64,000 bases of DNA. Origin: Paraburkholderia phenazinium (GTDB lineage Bacteria > Pseudomonadota > Gammaproteobacteria > Burkholderiales > Burkholderiaceae). Position numbers and translations under genes: made by a program. Below the pieces are notes generated by a model that saw nothing but the letters and a program-made list of their open reading frames with translations, ran no database searches and had not been told where the DNA came from. The stretch is from contig NZ_FSRM01000001.1 of NCBI RefSeq assembly GCF_900141745.1, positions 248,001-312,000 on the forward strand, read 5' to 3'. Each line of letters opens with the position of its first letter. Positions within the stretch are counted from its first letter, which is position 1. Of this stretch, positions 28,437-37,482 are shown in pieces.

Positions 28437-28988
28437 TTATTGACCCGACGCGCCCGAAGCGGGCACAGCCGGCGCCGGTGCCGCCGGTGCGGGGGCTGCA
28501 GCGGGTGCGCCCGGCTTGGCAGCGCCTGAGTCTGCCGCCTTGCTATAGAGGAATTGTCCAATCAGGTTTTCGAGCACGATGGCCGACTGCGTCATCGAGA
28601 TCGTGTCGCCTGCCTTCAACATCTCGCTATCGCCACCCGGTTCGAGACCGATGTACTGCTCACCGAGCAGGCCAGAAGTCAGGATCTTGGCGGAGGTGTC
28701 CTTCGGAAACTGGTATTGCTTGTCGAGATCGATTGTGACCAAAGCTTGATACGAATTCGTGTCGAAGTTGATCGAGTCGACGCGGCCGACCGTCACGCCC
28801 GCACTCTTCACCGGCGCGCGCGCCTTCAGTCCGCCGATATTGTCGAACTTGAGTTTGACCGGGTAGGTTGCCTGAAACGACAACGAGCTCATGTTGCCGG
28901 CCTTCAACGCCAGGAACAGCAGCGCTACGAAACCCAGCACCACAAACAGGCCGACCCAGAAGTCGAGAGCAGTCTTTTTCATCGTCAT
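28437..28988 (-). CDS. mlaD: Phospholipid transport MCE-domain protein MlaD
   Basis: 183 residues; the ATG at 28982 is an alternative start two codons in. One N-terminal membrane helix (about 9-29) and an MCE domain (about 38-120) with YPVKLKFDNIGGLKARAPVKSAGVTVGRV and SGLLGEQYIGLEPGG. The tail is Ala/Pro-rich. It forms the hexameric periplasmic ring of the Mla transporter. Confidence 0.95.
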   Translation of the reverse strand: MTMKKTALDFWVGLFVVLGFVALLFLALKAGNMSSLSFQATYPVKLKFDNIGGLKARAPVKSAGVTVGRVDSINFDTNSYQALVTIDLDKQYQFPKDTSAKILTSGLLGEQYIGLEPGGDSEMLKAGDTISMTQSAIVLENLIGQFLYSKAADSGAAKPGAPAAAPAPAAPAPAVPASGASGQ

Positions 28989-29073
28989 CCCAAAGAGAAT
29001 CCATCGCGCCGGCCACGCCGACCCCGCGGCGCGGGCAAGCTGATGCCCGCGGCAGAAAGCGCGTCGCGTGGTT

Positions 29074-29841
29074 TTAGCTGAACATCAATGCAGTCAGCAG
29101 GAAATCGAGGCCCAGCACAGCAAGCGAACCGTACACGACCGTCTTGGTCGTCGCACGTGACACGCCTTCCGGGGTCGGTTTGGCTTCGTAACCCTGGAAA
29201 AGCGCGATGAACGTCACCGCAAAGCCGAACACAATACTCTTGATCACCCCGTTACCGACGTCAGCCCACACGTCGACGCCGCCCTGCATCTGCGACCAGA
29301 AAGAGCCGGCATCGACCCCGATCATCAGCACGCCCACCACATAGCCGCCGCCGATCCCGACCGCGCTGAAGATGGCCGCAAGAATCGGCATCGAGATAAT
29401 GCCCGCCCACAGGCGCGGCGCGACCACGACCTTGATCGGATCGACCGCCATCATTTCCATGGCCGTCAATTGCTCGCCGGCTTTCATCAGACCGATTTCG
29501 GCCGTGAGCGACGTGCCGGCGCGCCCCGCGAACAGCAGCGCCGTGACCACCGGCCCCAGCTCGCGCACGAGCGACAGCGCGACCAGCAGCCCGAGCGCCT
29601 GCTCGGAACCATAGCGGTTCAGCGTGTTATAGCCCTGCAAGCCGAGCACGAAGCCGACGAACAGGCCCGACACCGCGATGATCACGAGCGAATAATTGCC
29701 CACGAAGTGGATCTGCTTCGTGACAAGACGCGGACGGCGCAACAACGGGAAAAATTCGAGCACCAGACGGAAGAAGAGCCGCGTGGCGTAGCCGGCGGTC
29801 TCGAGGCCGCCGAGCACCGAACGTCCGATCGCACTGATCAT
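29074..29841 (-). CDS. mlaE: Phospholipid ABC transporter permease MlaE
   Basis: 255 residues. The family core is LVRELGPVVTALLFAGRAGTSLTAEIGLMKAGEQLTAMEMM, with several membrane segments and KSIVFGFAVTFIALFQGYEA. It overlaps mlaF by 4 bases. Inner-membrane part of the transporter that keeps outer-membrane lipid asymmetry. Confidence 0.96.
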   Translation of the reverse strand: MISAIGRSVLGGLETAGYATRLFFRLVLEFFPLLRRPRLVTKQIHFVGNYSLVIIAVSGLFVGFVLGLQGYNTLNRYGSEQALGLLVALSLVRELGPVVTALLFAGRAGTSLTAEIGLMKAGEQLTAMEMMAVDPIKVVVAPRLWAGIISMPILAAIFSAVGIGGGYVVGVLMIGVDAGSFWSQMQGGVDVWADVGNGVIKSIVFGFAVTFIALFQGYEAKPTPEGVSRATTKTVVYGSLAVLGLDFLLTALMFS

Positions 29842-30659
29842 GCCTGTCCCCCGCCGATGCCGAAATCTGCCGCAAGCGGCGTGTTGCTGGGATAGTGGAA
29901 TTTGAACGGACCGTCCGGCGCGCCGTCGATGAACTGGCGCACGGTGGGATCGGTCGAGGCCCGCAACTGGTCAGGCGTGCCCTCGGCGTGAACGCCGCCG
30001 TTGGCGAGGAAATACACGTAGTCGGCAATCGCGAACGATTCCGGCACATCGTGCGTCACCAGAATCGAGGTCGCGCCGAGCGCCTGATTCAGCGTGCGAA
30101 TCAGGTTTGCCGTGATGCCAAGCGAAATGGGGTCCAGGCCGGCGAACGGCTCGTCGTACATCATCAGTTCGGGGTCGAGCGCGATAGCCCGGGCCAGCGC
30201 CACGCGCCGCGCCATGCCGCCGGAGATCTCGGACGGCGACAGATCGCGCGCGCCGCGCAAGCCGACGGCGTTGAGCTTCATCAGCACCAGGTCGCGGATC
30301 AGTTCTTCCGGCAGGTCCGTGTGCTCACGCAGCGTGAAGGCGACGTTTTCGAACACGGACATGTCGGTGAACAAGGCGCCGAACTGAAACAGCATGCCCA
30401 TCTTGCGGCGCAATGCGTACAGGCCGTCGCGCGTTTGCGCGCCGACGTCCTGGCCGTGGAACAGGATCTGTCCGCGCAATGCACGCACGAGGCCGCCGAT
30501 CAGCCGCAGCACGGTGGTCTTGCCGCATCCCGAGCCGCCCATGACCGCCACGACCTGACCGCGCTGGAAGCGCAGGTTCAGGTTCGACAGGACGAGCCGG
30601 TCGCCGTAACCGAAGTCGACGTCACGAAGCTCGAGAAGGGTCTCGGAGGTGGAAGGCAC
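29838..30659 (-). CDS. mlaF: Phospholipid ABC transporter ATPase MlaF
   Basis: 273 residues. Walker A GGSGCGKTT, Q-loop LFQFGALF, signature LSPSEISGGMARRVALARAI (the SGGM variant typical of MlaF), Walker B LMMYDEPFAGLDP and the H-loop LVTHDVPES. First gene of mlaFEDACB; a candidate -10 box lies 33 bases before its ATG. Confidence 0.96.
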   Translation of the reverse strand: MPSTSETLLELRDVDFGYGDRLVLSNLNLRFQRGQVVAVMGGSGCGKTTVLRLIGGLVRALRGQILFHGQDVGAQTRDGLYALRRKMGMLFQFGALFTDMSVFENVAFTLREHTDLPEELIRDLVLMKLNAVGLRGARDLSPSEISGGMARRVALARAIALDPELMMYDEPFAGLDPISLGITANLIRTLNQALGATSILVTHDVPESFAIADYVYFLANGGVHAEGTPDQLRASTDPTVRQFIDGAPDGPFKFHYPSNTPLAADFGIGGGQA

Positions 30660-30691
30660 GAGGCTGACAATCCTTTTGCACGGAACGGCGA

Positions 30692-30697
30692 ATTATA
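30692..30697 (-). promoter_or_regulatory. Candidate promoter -10 box of the mla operon
   Basis: On the minus strand GCCCTATAAT, then three bases, then CCGTT, located 33 bases before the mlaF ATG and just after the thiE stop. It is nearly identical to the block before the ABC ATPase gene. The -35 region is weak. Confidence 0.5.
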
Positions 30698-30758
30698 GGG
30701 CCATCGTGCAAAAGTTGCCGTGACGCGCCCGGTCCCCGATAAACAGGGGACCACGCGA

Positions 30759-31895
30759 TTATGGCGTAAACCCTTGGAGCATTGCAGAAACCGCAACAGC
30801 AGGGTCCGCAGCCTCCGTGACAGCCCGCACCACGGCGGCGCAGCCGACGCCGGTCGCCAGTACTTGCGGCAGCACCTGCTGGTCGATTCCGCCAATCGCG
30901 ACGAGCGGCACCACGCCATCGAGCAGGCGTACGTAGCGGGCGAGACGCCTCAGACCTTGCGGCGCGGTCGGCATCACTTTGGTGGTGGTCGGGAACACCG
31001 CGCCGAGCGCGATGTAACTCGGCCGGAAGTGCAGCGCGATCAGCATCTCGTAGTAGCCGTGCGTCGACAGGCCAAGGCGCACGCCCGCGGCGGCGAGACT
31101 GCCGAGGTCGGCAAGATGCAGGTCTTCCTGACCGAGATGGACGCCGTACGCGCCGGCTTCGAGCGCGGCCTGCCAGTGATCGTTGATGAACACCTGAGCG
31201 TCATGCTTGCGGCCCGCCGCGACGCAGCGCGCGATTTCCTGCGCCAGTTCGGCCGGCTCGGCAGTTTTGCGGCGCAGCTGGACCGTCTTCACACCGTAGC
31301 CGACCACCCGCTCGACCCACTCGGCGGTTGGCAGCACGGGATAGAGGCCGAGGCGATCCGGGCAGCGTGCGAACGGCTGCTCGGGTGCAGCGGGCAATCC
31401 GAGGACGCGCGGGAAGCGCGACAGGTCGCACGGCCATGCGTCGGCGGCGGTGGTTTCGTCGCCGTCGCGCCAGGCGAGCGCCAGCACCAGTGCGTCGTGC
31501 GGATCAAAACCGCAATCCAGAAACGCCGCCAGCGCGGGAATCCAGTCTTCGGCGAGATGGCCTTCCAGCGGATAACGCTCGCCACCCAGATGCAGCGTCG
31601 CCCGGCCCGCGGCGGCTTCGATCACACCCGCGCCCTGCACTTGCCAGCGCGCCACCTGCTCGCCGTGCTGCTGGGCGTCGGCGATGACGATCAGATCGCC
31701 GCCGTTAGCGTCGTCAGGCGCGGTAAGGCAAATCCGCCATGGCGCGTGAGTCGGCGGCCAATCGCCGAGCGTCGCGCGAATGCGCTCGGCGGCTTCGCTC
31801 AGTTCGTCGGCGGGCGGCCAGAAGACGTCGCGGCCGGCGAGCGGATTCGTTTGCATGTCCGTCTGCGAGTTCGTTTGCGGCGTGGTCTGACTCAT
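30759..31895 (-). CDS. thiE: Thiamine phosphate synthase with long N-terminal extension
   Basis: 378 residues, against about 210 for ordinary ThiE. The catalytic barrel is residues ~184-378: [73 protein letters not shown] and [10 protein letters not shown], all standard ThiE. The N-terminal ~180 residues are not ThiE-like; the segment [18 protein letters not shown] ... [12 protein letters not shown] may be a linker or remnant domain. It couples HMP-PP and the thiazole phosphate to thiamine phosphate. It overlaps thiG by 4 bases. Confidence 0.93.
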   Translation of the reverse strand: MSQTTPQTNSQTDMQTNPLAGRDVFWPPADELSEAAERIRATLGDWPPTHAPWRICLTAPDDANGGDLIVIADAQQHGEQVARWQVQGAGVIEAAAGRATLHLGGERYPLEGHLAEDWIPALAAFLDCGFDPHDALVLALAWRDGDETTAADAWPCDLSRFPRVLGLPAAPEQPFARCPDRLGLYPVLPTAEWVERVVGYGVKTVQLRRKTAEPAELAQEIARCVAAGRKHDAQVFINDHWQAALEAGAYGVHLGQEDLHLADLGSLAAAGVRLGLSTHGYYEMLIALHFRPSYIALGAVFPTTTKVMPTAPQGLRRLARYVRLLDGVVPLVAIGGIDQQVLPQVLATGVGCAAVVRAVTEAADPAVAVSAMLQGFTP

Positions 31896-32707
31896 GTCGA
31901 ACTCCCATCCTGATGCCAGAACGGCATACCGACCACCGGCGTGCTCGCATGGGCCGTTTCGCGTTCAGCCATCGGCCCGGCAAGGTACGCCTGGCGGCCC
32001 GCCTCGACGCCCAGCGCGAACGCGCGGGCCATCGCTTCGGGATGGGTCGCCTGCGACACCGCCGTATTCAGCAGCACGCCGTCGAAGCCCCACTCCATCA
32101 CCTGCGCGGCGTGCGACGGGACGCCGAGCCCCGCATCGACGATCAGCGGCACGTCCGGCAACCGGTCACGCAGCACCCGCAGACCGTATGGATTGATCAC
32201 GCCCTTGCCGGTGCCGATCGGCGCGCCCCACGGCATCAACGCCTCGCAGCCGGCGTCGAGCAGACGCCGTCCGATCACCAGATCTTCCGTGCAGTACGGC
32301 AGCACCTTGAAACCGTCTTTGACGAGCCGCGCAGCCGCCTCGATCAGACCGACCGGATCGGGCTGCAACGTGTAGTCGTCGCCGATCAGTTCGAGCTTGA
32401 TCCAGTCGGTTTCGAAGACTTCACGCGCCATGTGGGCGGTCGTGACCGCCTCGCCGACGCTCTGGCAGCCGGCCGTGTTGGGCAATAGCGGCACGCCGTG
32501 GCGCTTGAGCAGATCGAAGAAGCCGGCTTCGGCACCGCCTTCGTTCATCTGCCGGCGCAGCGCGACGGTGATCATGCCAGGCTTCGCCGCATCGATCGAG
32601 TCGGACAGCGACTGCAGCGACGGATAGCGTGACGTGCCGAGCAACACCCGGCTGGCGAAGGTTTCGCCGTACAGCGTGAGCGCGTCGGCGGGAATGGGAG
32701 AAGTCAT
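31892..32707 (-). CDS. thiG: Thiazole synthase
   Basis: 271 residues from the ATG at 32707 ([15 protein letters not shown]). The barrel has the Schiff-base lysine region [13 protein letters not shown], plus [34 protein letters not shown] and [27 protein letters not shown]. It forms the thiazole ring from deoxyxylulose phosphate, the ThiO product and ThiS thiocarboxylate. Confidence 0.96.
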   Translation of the reverse strand: MTSPIPADALTLYGETFASRVLLGTSRYPSLQSLSDSIDAAKPGMITVALRRQMNEGGAEAGFFDLLKRHGVPLLPNTAGCQSVGEAVTTAHMAREVFETDWIKLELIGDDYTLQPDPVGLIEAAARLVKDGFKVLPYCTEDLVIGRRLLDAGCEALMPWGAPIGTGKGVINPYGLRVLRDRLPDVPLIVDAGLGVPSHAAQVMEWGFDGVLLNTAVSQATHPEAMARAFALGVEAGRQAYLAGPMAERETAHASTPVVGMPFWHQDGSST

Positions 32708-32780
32708 CTGGAAATCCTTGTCTCTGGCGATACCCGGCGACCTGGCTGTTCGGCTACGTGGTCGCGGGTAATCACCGTTT

Positions 32781-32978
32781 TTAGCCGCCGGCGACCGGTT
32801 GCACGACGTCGAGCTTGTCACCCGCTTGCAGCGCGCGCGCGGCGTGCTGGGTACGGGCCACAAAGTCGCCGTTCAGCGCAACCGCGAACGGCGGACGCGC
32901 GCCGAAAGCGGCGAGCGCGTCGGCGACGGTCGCCCCCTCGGGCAGCGACAACGGCTTCTGATTGATATGAATGTCCAT
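32781..32978 (-). CDS. thiS: Sulfur carrier protein ThiS
   Basis: 65 residues from the ATG at 32978 ([15 protein letters not shown]). Beta-grasp ubiquitin-like fold that ends in the required Gly-Gly (QPVAGG), where the thiocarboxylate forms. Lies between thiO and thiG. Confidence 0.95.
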   Translation of the reverse strand: MDIHINQKPLSLPEGATVADALAAFGARPPFAVALNGDFVARTQHAARALQAGDKLDVVQPVAGG

Positions 32979-33050
32979 GGTGTTCAGATACGTTTCAATC
33001 GATAGCGTAGGCAGCCGGCGCGGCAGCCCATGTGGCAATGGTCGCAACGC

Positions 33051-34205
33051 TCATGCCGGCACCTGCGAGCGGTTCTGCGGATCGAGCCGGGCAAGCTGGA
33101 ACAGCTCGCTCCAGCGCGCGTCGCGCCGCCAGTCGTCGAAAGCGTCGGCATCGCCGATGCGTCCGTCGAGCAGCGCAGCGGCAAAGCGAACGGCTTCGTC
33201 CGCGACTTCGGGCACGATCATATAGCCGTGCCGGTACAGGCCGTTCACGCGCAAGGTCTGCGCGCCATCCCAGACCAGTGCCGGACGGTGGTCCGGCAAG
33301 GTCGGGCGGCACTGCGAGTTCAATTCGAGGATGCGCGCCTCGCCGAAGCCGGGGTGGACCGAGAACGCGGCACTCAGCAATTCCAGCGCGGAACGCACGC
33401 TGACGGGCGACATGTCCTCGCCTTCCACTTCGGTTGCGCCGATCACGTAAAGATCGTCCTGCTTCGGCGCGATATACAGCGGATAGCGCGGATGCAGCAG
33501 ACGCACCGGGCGCGTGAGCTTGATCCGAGGCGCGTGGACGCGAGCAACCTCGCCACGAATGCCGCGCAAAGTCGGCAAAACAGTCTTGGCACCGAGGCCG
33601 CGGCAATCGATCGTCACGCGGGCGGACGGTAACGCGCCATCGTCCACGGGCGTGTTCCAGTGCGTTTCGACGCGCCGCTCGGCGAGGCCTGCGGCGAGCG
33701 CGCTCAACACCTGGCGATTATCGAGTTGTCCCTCATGCGGCAGCAGCCAGCCTTGCGCGAAACGGCCGGCCAGCGCGGGCTCGGTCGCGCCGAGTTGCGC
33801 ACCCGAGAGCGTGACGAAGCCGCCATCCAGCAGATCGGCGGGCGCGTTCGAGCGCACCCGGCGTTCGAACAGCGGCGCTTCGGTGCGATCGGCGTGATGC
33901 CAGACCACCAGCGTCCCATTGCGTTGAAAGAACACCGGTATGGGCAGTTCGGCCAGTACTTGCGGCCAGCTATCGAGCGAGGCGGCGCCGAGGCGCGTGA
34001 TCAGCAATTCGGCGCTGGCCGCTTCGGCGAGCGGCGCGAGCATCGCGGCCGCCACCCACGCGGCGGCTTGCGAACCGGCGGCATCGCCGCGCTCGTAAAG
34101 CGCCACGCGGTGTCCCGCACCGGCGAGGCGCCACGCGACCAGCCGGCCGCACAGTCCGCCGCCGATGATGGCGAAATCCGGTTGCGAGCGATCGAGCGCG
34201 TTCAT
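33051..34205 (-). CDS. thiO: FAD-dependent glycine oxidase-like protein ThiO
   Basis: 384 residues from the ATG at 34205 (MNALDRSQPDFAIIGGG). Dinucleotide-binding motif IGGGLCGRLVAWRLAGAGHRVALYE, DAO-family strands, and the C-terminal NGLYRHGYMIVPEVADEAV with the substrate-binding Arg-His-Gly region. It oxidises glycine to the imine used by ThiG. AGGA stands 5 bases before the ATG, and the ATG overlaps the stop of a short upstream ORF. Confidence 0.94.
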   Translation of the reverse strand: MNALDRSQPDFAIIGGGLCGRLVAWRLAGAGHRVALYERGDAAGSQAAAWVAAAMLAPLAEAASAELLITRLGAASLDSWPQVLAELPIPVFFQRNGTLVVWHHADRTEAPLFERRVRSNAPADLLDGGFVTLSGAQLGATEPALAGRFAQGWLLPHEGQLDNRQVLSALAAGLAERRVETHWNTPVDDGALPSARVTIDCRGLGAKTVLPTLRGIRGEVARVHAPRIKLTRPVRLLHPRYPLYIAPKQDDLYVIGATEVEGEDMSPVSVRSALELLSAAFSVHPGFGEARILELNSQCRPTLPDHRPALVWDGAQTLRVNGLYRHGYMIVPEVADEAVRFAAALLDGRIGDADAFDDWRRDARWSELFQLARLDPQNRSQVPA

Positions 34206-34285
34206 TGCCGTCCTGCCGGCGCGCGCAGAGCGGCCTTGAGCGTCACGGGGCAAACGAAGCAATAGACTGAAGAATAAGCGGTCAT
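34202..34285 (-). CDS. Possible 27-codon leader ORF coupled to thiO
   Basis: An ATG at 34283-34285, preceded by AAGGA four bases upstream, opens a 27-codon frame (begins MTAYSSVYCFVCPV, ends LRAPAGRQ) whose TGA overlaps the thiO ATG as ATGA. It lies between the TPP riboswitch aptamer and thiO. The spacing and overlap fit a translated leader through which the riboswitch controls thiO. There is no known family, and it could still be chance in GC-rich DNA. Confidence 0.4.
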   Translation of the reverse strand: MTAYSSVYCFVCPVTLKAALRAPAGRQ

Positions 34286-34416
34286 CGTATCCTTTCCGTA
34301 CGGCAACAGGCGCACGTACCCAAGGACGAAACCGGCGGGCGAGGCCGGCCGGACAAAATGCGCATCCAGTGACGGACGCTGCCCGGCGGGGAATGGAAGA
34401 AAAGCCAACTTCCGGA

Positions 34417-34509
34417 AACTTCCCGCGCCGGTATTACCCGGATCGGGTGCAAAGGGTCTCTCTCAGCCTTGCTGCGGCGTGCGGCCCGCGCGCAAAGCAC
34501 CCCTGTTTC
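34417..34509 (-). promoter_or_regulatory. TPP riboswitch (THI element)
   Basis: Read on the minus strand, the aptamer runs from ACAGGGGTGC, through GCTGAGAGA (the P2/J2-3 signature), ACCCTTTGCACCCGATCCGGGTAATACCGGC, to GCGGGAAGTT. These are the conserved THI-box segments in the right order. It controls the thiOSGE genes in response to thiamine pyrophosphate. The region between it and thiO shows no T-rich terminator, so control of translation is more likely than attenuation. Confidence 0.96.
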
Positions 34510-34907
34510 GTCGAGAGTCATTAGACCATAAAAGGCGCGGCGGCCGCAAACCGGGGGCGATGGAGCGGCTGCGATCACGGGCGGGCAGACCGTCGGGCCT
34601 GGGCGATTCATGTAGTCTCGCTCGGAGCCTCTGGCACAATGCGGCGATGGAGTCTGCGCCGTTGTCGCGGGCTCTCGCGTCAAACGCGACAACCATACGC
34701 CGGTCGCGCGAGGCCGCGGTCCAGTGCCTCAGGTGATTAATTTTCGCTTAAGCCGCCGGCGGCAGAATCGGGCGGTCGTACGACGGGTTCGAGGCCCGGG
34801 CCGCTATTTGCAATTCCGCTGTGGCACCGATCCACTATAGGCAAGCCGGTCTAGGCTTGCTTGCAGCGGGTCGGTCCAAGATGAGCCAGTATTTCTTCAG
34901 GATGGTC
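34510..34907. other. Divergent intergenic region, thi operon and SbmA-like ABC gene
   Basis: About 400 bases between the riboswitch 5' end and the transporter start. It must hold the leftward thi promoter and the rightward transporter promoter. I see only weak candidates: TCTAAT on the minus strand near 34523, and an A/T-rich ATTAATTTTCGCTTAA patch near 34736-34751. No supported gene. Confidence 0.4.
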
Positions 34908-36659
34908 ATGACACCCAATACTTCCCCTGCCAGCCCGCTCGAGCCGGACGACAAGGTCTCCGCGTGGAGTCTGATCAAGCCCTACTGGGTCTCTGAGGAA
35001 TGGAAGATCGCGTGGGGGCTGCTCGTCACGATCATTGCGATCAACCTTGCCAATGTCTGGTTGAGCGTCAAGTTCAACACCTGGAACGGTGAGTTCTACA
35101 ATGCGCTGCAAGCCAAGAACGTCCACGACTTTCCGCACCTGATGATGGTGTTCACGGTCATCGTGTTCGCGATGATCATCCTGTTCGTGTACGGCCGCTA
35201 TCTGCGGCAGATGCTAGGGTTCCGCTGGCGTCAGTGGCTTACCCACCGCTACCTGGAAGAGTGGCTCGGCGACGGCGCGTTCTACCGCATCGAGCGCGAC
35301 CGGCTCGCCGACAACCCGGACCAGCGTATCAGCGATGACCTTCAGTCGTTCGCAACGAACACGCTGGCTCTGTCGCTCGATTTCCTGTCCACCGTCGTCA
35401 CACTGATTTCGTTTGTCACTATTCTTTGGGGACTGGCAGGCGCGTTGAACGTGACGCTCGGCGGCGTTCCGATCGTCATTCCAGGCTACATGGTGTGGGT
35501 CGCGGCGCTCTACGCGCTCGGCGGTTCCTACCTGATCCACAAGCTCGGTCACCCGCTGGTTTCGATCACCTACCAGCAGCAAAAGGTCGAGGCGGATTTC
35601 CGCTTTGGGCTGATCCGCGTACGCGAAAACGCCGAACAGATCGCCTTCTACGATGGCGAGGCGACCGAAAGGGCCACTGCGGGCAATGTGTTCCAGCGCA
35701 TTCGCGACAACTGGTGGCGCGTGATGAAATACACGAAACGCCTGAGCTTCGTGCTGAGCTTCTACGGCCAGGTTGCAATTATCTTCCCGCTCGTCGTCGC
35801 ATCACCCCGTTACTTCGCCGGCGCATTCACGTTCGGCGTGCTGATGCAGATCCAGAACTCGTTCGGCACTGTCAGCGATTCATTTTCGTGGTTCATCAAT
35901 AGTTACGGCAGCCTCGTCGATTGGCGTGCTACGGTAAATCGTCTGCGCGAATTCAAACGTGTTGTGCGTGCATCGCATCTGAAAGAGTCCGTCTCACCGG
36001 CTACCGCGCATGGTGGTATCAATCTCCACTACATTGACGAAGAAAAGCTCAGCACGGATGGCCTCTCGCTGGCGTTGCCGAACGGCACCCCGCTCTCACA
36101 GATCCGCAATATCACGATTAACCCCGGTTCGCGCTGGCTCGTGCGAGGTCCGTCGGGTTCCGGCAAGAGCACCTTGATGCGTGCGCTTGCCGGACTGTGG
36201 CCATTCGGCGACGGCTCGATCGATGCACCGGTCAATGCGCGCATGATGTTCATCCCGCAGCAGAGCTATATGCCGATCGGCACGTTGAAAGCGGCGCTCA
36301 CCTATCCGTCCTCCGCCGAGACCTACACCGACGACGAATGCCGCGAAGCGCTGCGCACCTGCCACCTCGACGACTATGTGGGCCGCCTCGACGAATCGGG
36401 ACACTGGGCCCGCATCATGTCGCCGGGCGAACAGCAGCGTCTCGCAGCAGCGCGCGTGCTGCTGCACAAGCCCGACTACCTGTTCCTCGACGAGGCAACC
36501 AGCGCGCTCGACGCGGCCAACGAAGCGCGGCTCTACCATCTCTTCACGGAGCGTCTGCCGAAGGCCGCCATCGTCAGCGTCGCGCACCGTGAATCGCTCG
36601 CGGCGTTCCACGAAGAAACGCTCGATGTCGAGCGAGCGGGCGAACCCGTCGCCGCTTAG
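34908..36659 (+). CDS. SbmA/BacA-like ABC transporter, fused permease and ATPase
   Basis: 583 residues from the ATG at 34908 (MTPNTSPASPLEPDD), chosen because AGGA is 5 bases upstream; ATGs at 34881 and 34902 are alternatives. N-terminal ABC_membrane_2 domain with about six helices (EEWKIAWGLLVTIIAINLANVWLSVKFNTWNGEFYNALQ and GFRWRQWLTHRYLEEWL are typical of SbmA/BacA). The C-terminal ATPase has Walker A GPSGSGKST, signature SPGEQQRLAAAR and Walker B LFLDEATSALD. Relatives (YddA, Rv1819c) import peptides or cobalamin. Substrate not deducible. Confidence 0.92.
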   Translation: MTPNTSPASPLEPDDKVSAWSLIKPYWVSEEWKIAWGLLVTIIAINLANVWLSVKFNTWNGEFYNALQAKNVHDFPHLMMVFTVIVFAMIILFVYGRYLRQMLGFRWRQWLTHRYLEEWLGDGAFYRIERDRLADNPDQRISDDLQSFATNTLALSLDFLSTVVTLISFVTILWGLAGALNVTLGGVPIVIPGYMVWVAALYALGGSYLIHKLGHPLVSITYQQQKVEADFRFGLIRVRENAEQIAFYDGEATERATAGNVFQRIRDNWWRVMKYTKRLSFVLSFYGQVAIIFPLVVASPRYFAGAFTFGVLMQIQNSFGTVSDSFSWFINSYGSLVDWRATVNRLREFKRVVRASHLKESVSPATAHGGINLHYIDEEKLSTDGLSLALPNGTPLSQIRNITINPGSRWLVRGPSGSGKSTLMRALAGLWPFGDGSIDAPVNARMMFIPQQSYMPIGTLKAALTYPSSAETYTDDECREALRTCHLDDYVGRLDESGHWARIMSPGEQQRLAAARVLLHKPDYLFLDEATSALDAANEARLYHLFTERLPKAAIVSVAHRESLAAFHEETLDVERAGEPVAA

Positions 36660-36671
36660 GCAACGCGTCAC

Positions 36672-36731
36672 TTGACCGGGTCGCGATTGACCGGGTCGCG
36701 ATTGACCGCGTCGCGTTAGACCGGGTCGCGA
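36672..36731. repeat. 15-bp tandem repeat, four copies
   Basis: The unit TTGACCGGGTCGCGA occurs twice perfectly, then as TTGACCGCGTCGCGT and TAGACCGGGTCGCGA, with no spacer. The GACCSGGTC core is close to palindromic. It starts 13 bases after the ABC transporter stop. Confidence 0.92.
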
Positions 36732-36752
36732 TTGAACACTTAACGCCCATCA

Positions 36753-36774
36753 CCGATGCCGACTGCGGCATCGG
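36753..36774. terminator. Hairpin downstream of the ABC transporter
   Basis: A perfect 9-bp stem CCGATGCCG / CGGCATCGG with an ACTG loop. No T-run follows, so a terminator role is only likely from position. Confidence 0.4.
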
Positions 36775-36938
36775 CGCGCCCTGCAACATTCTGAAATACG
36801 CGAGAACAGTTCGAAAGCATTTGCGAAGCGCTCAGGTTGTTCCGTGCTTTGAAAGTGCCGTGCTGCGGCGAGGATAGTCGTGCGGGCCGGTCCCCCTCCG
36901 GTGCCGCACGCCACTCACCGTTATCGGACTTCCCGCTC

Positions 36939-37436
36939 ATGTCATTCGATCGCCGTCTTCGTCACCTGACCCAACGATTCACGCGGATGAGCCGTTCGCC
37001 GCTCGCCCGTCCCGCCATCCCGGTCGGTGCGGCAGCCCTGTTGCTGTCGCTCGGCGCTCAGGCCGCGCAGTTGACCCAGGTCGCCGAGCCGGCCAACGTC
37101 TGTCCGGCGCTGACGCACATCGTCGCCGCCACCGACTTCCGGCAACTCCACGACCAACCCGCCGCACAACTGCCGGGTGTGGACAGCGCCGGCGACTGCC
37201 ACGCCAGCGGCCACAGCTACGATTGCCACTGGCGCGCGCACTGGCAAGCCGACGGCGTGGTCACGGACCCGCTCGAAGAACTCGGCGCGGACATCGCCGC
37301 GTGCTTTCCCAACGTCGTGCACGACCTCAACACACCGACTCGCCAGCATTTCGTCGTGACAGCCGGCCTGCGCCGCATCGACGTGACGGCTAGCGTGCAG
37401 GGGTCCAACGAGTTGCGCCTGCGGGTCGCACGCTAA
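36939..37436 (+). CDS. Hypothetical secreted protein
   Basis: 165 residues from the ATG at 36939; the ATG at 36987 would give 149 residues with a cleaner signal peptide, and neither has a good ribosome binding site. A hydrophobic stretch IPVGAAALLLSLGAQAAQ ends in a likely signal-peptidase site. The mature part has Cys in NVCPAL, GDCHASG, YDCHW and AACFPN, suggesting two disulfides. No recognised domain. It is followed after 46 bases by a lipoprotein gene on the same strand. Confidence 0.6.
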   Translation: MSFDRRLRHLTQRFTRMSRSPLARPAIPVGAAALLLSLGAQAAQLTQVAEPANVCPALTHIVAATDFRQLHDQPAAQLPGVDSAGDCHASGHSYDCHWRAHWQADGVVTDPLEELGADIAACFPNVVHDLNTPTRQHFVVTAGLRRIDVTASVQGSNELRLRVAR

Positions 37437-37482
37437 GCGTGCCGCCCCCGCGTTTCAACCCGACACGTCAAGGTATCGCATC

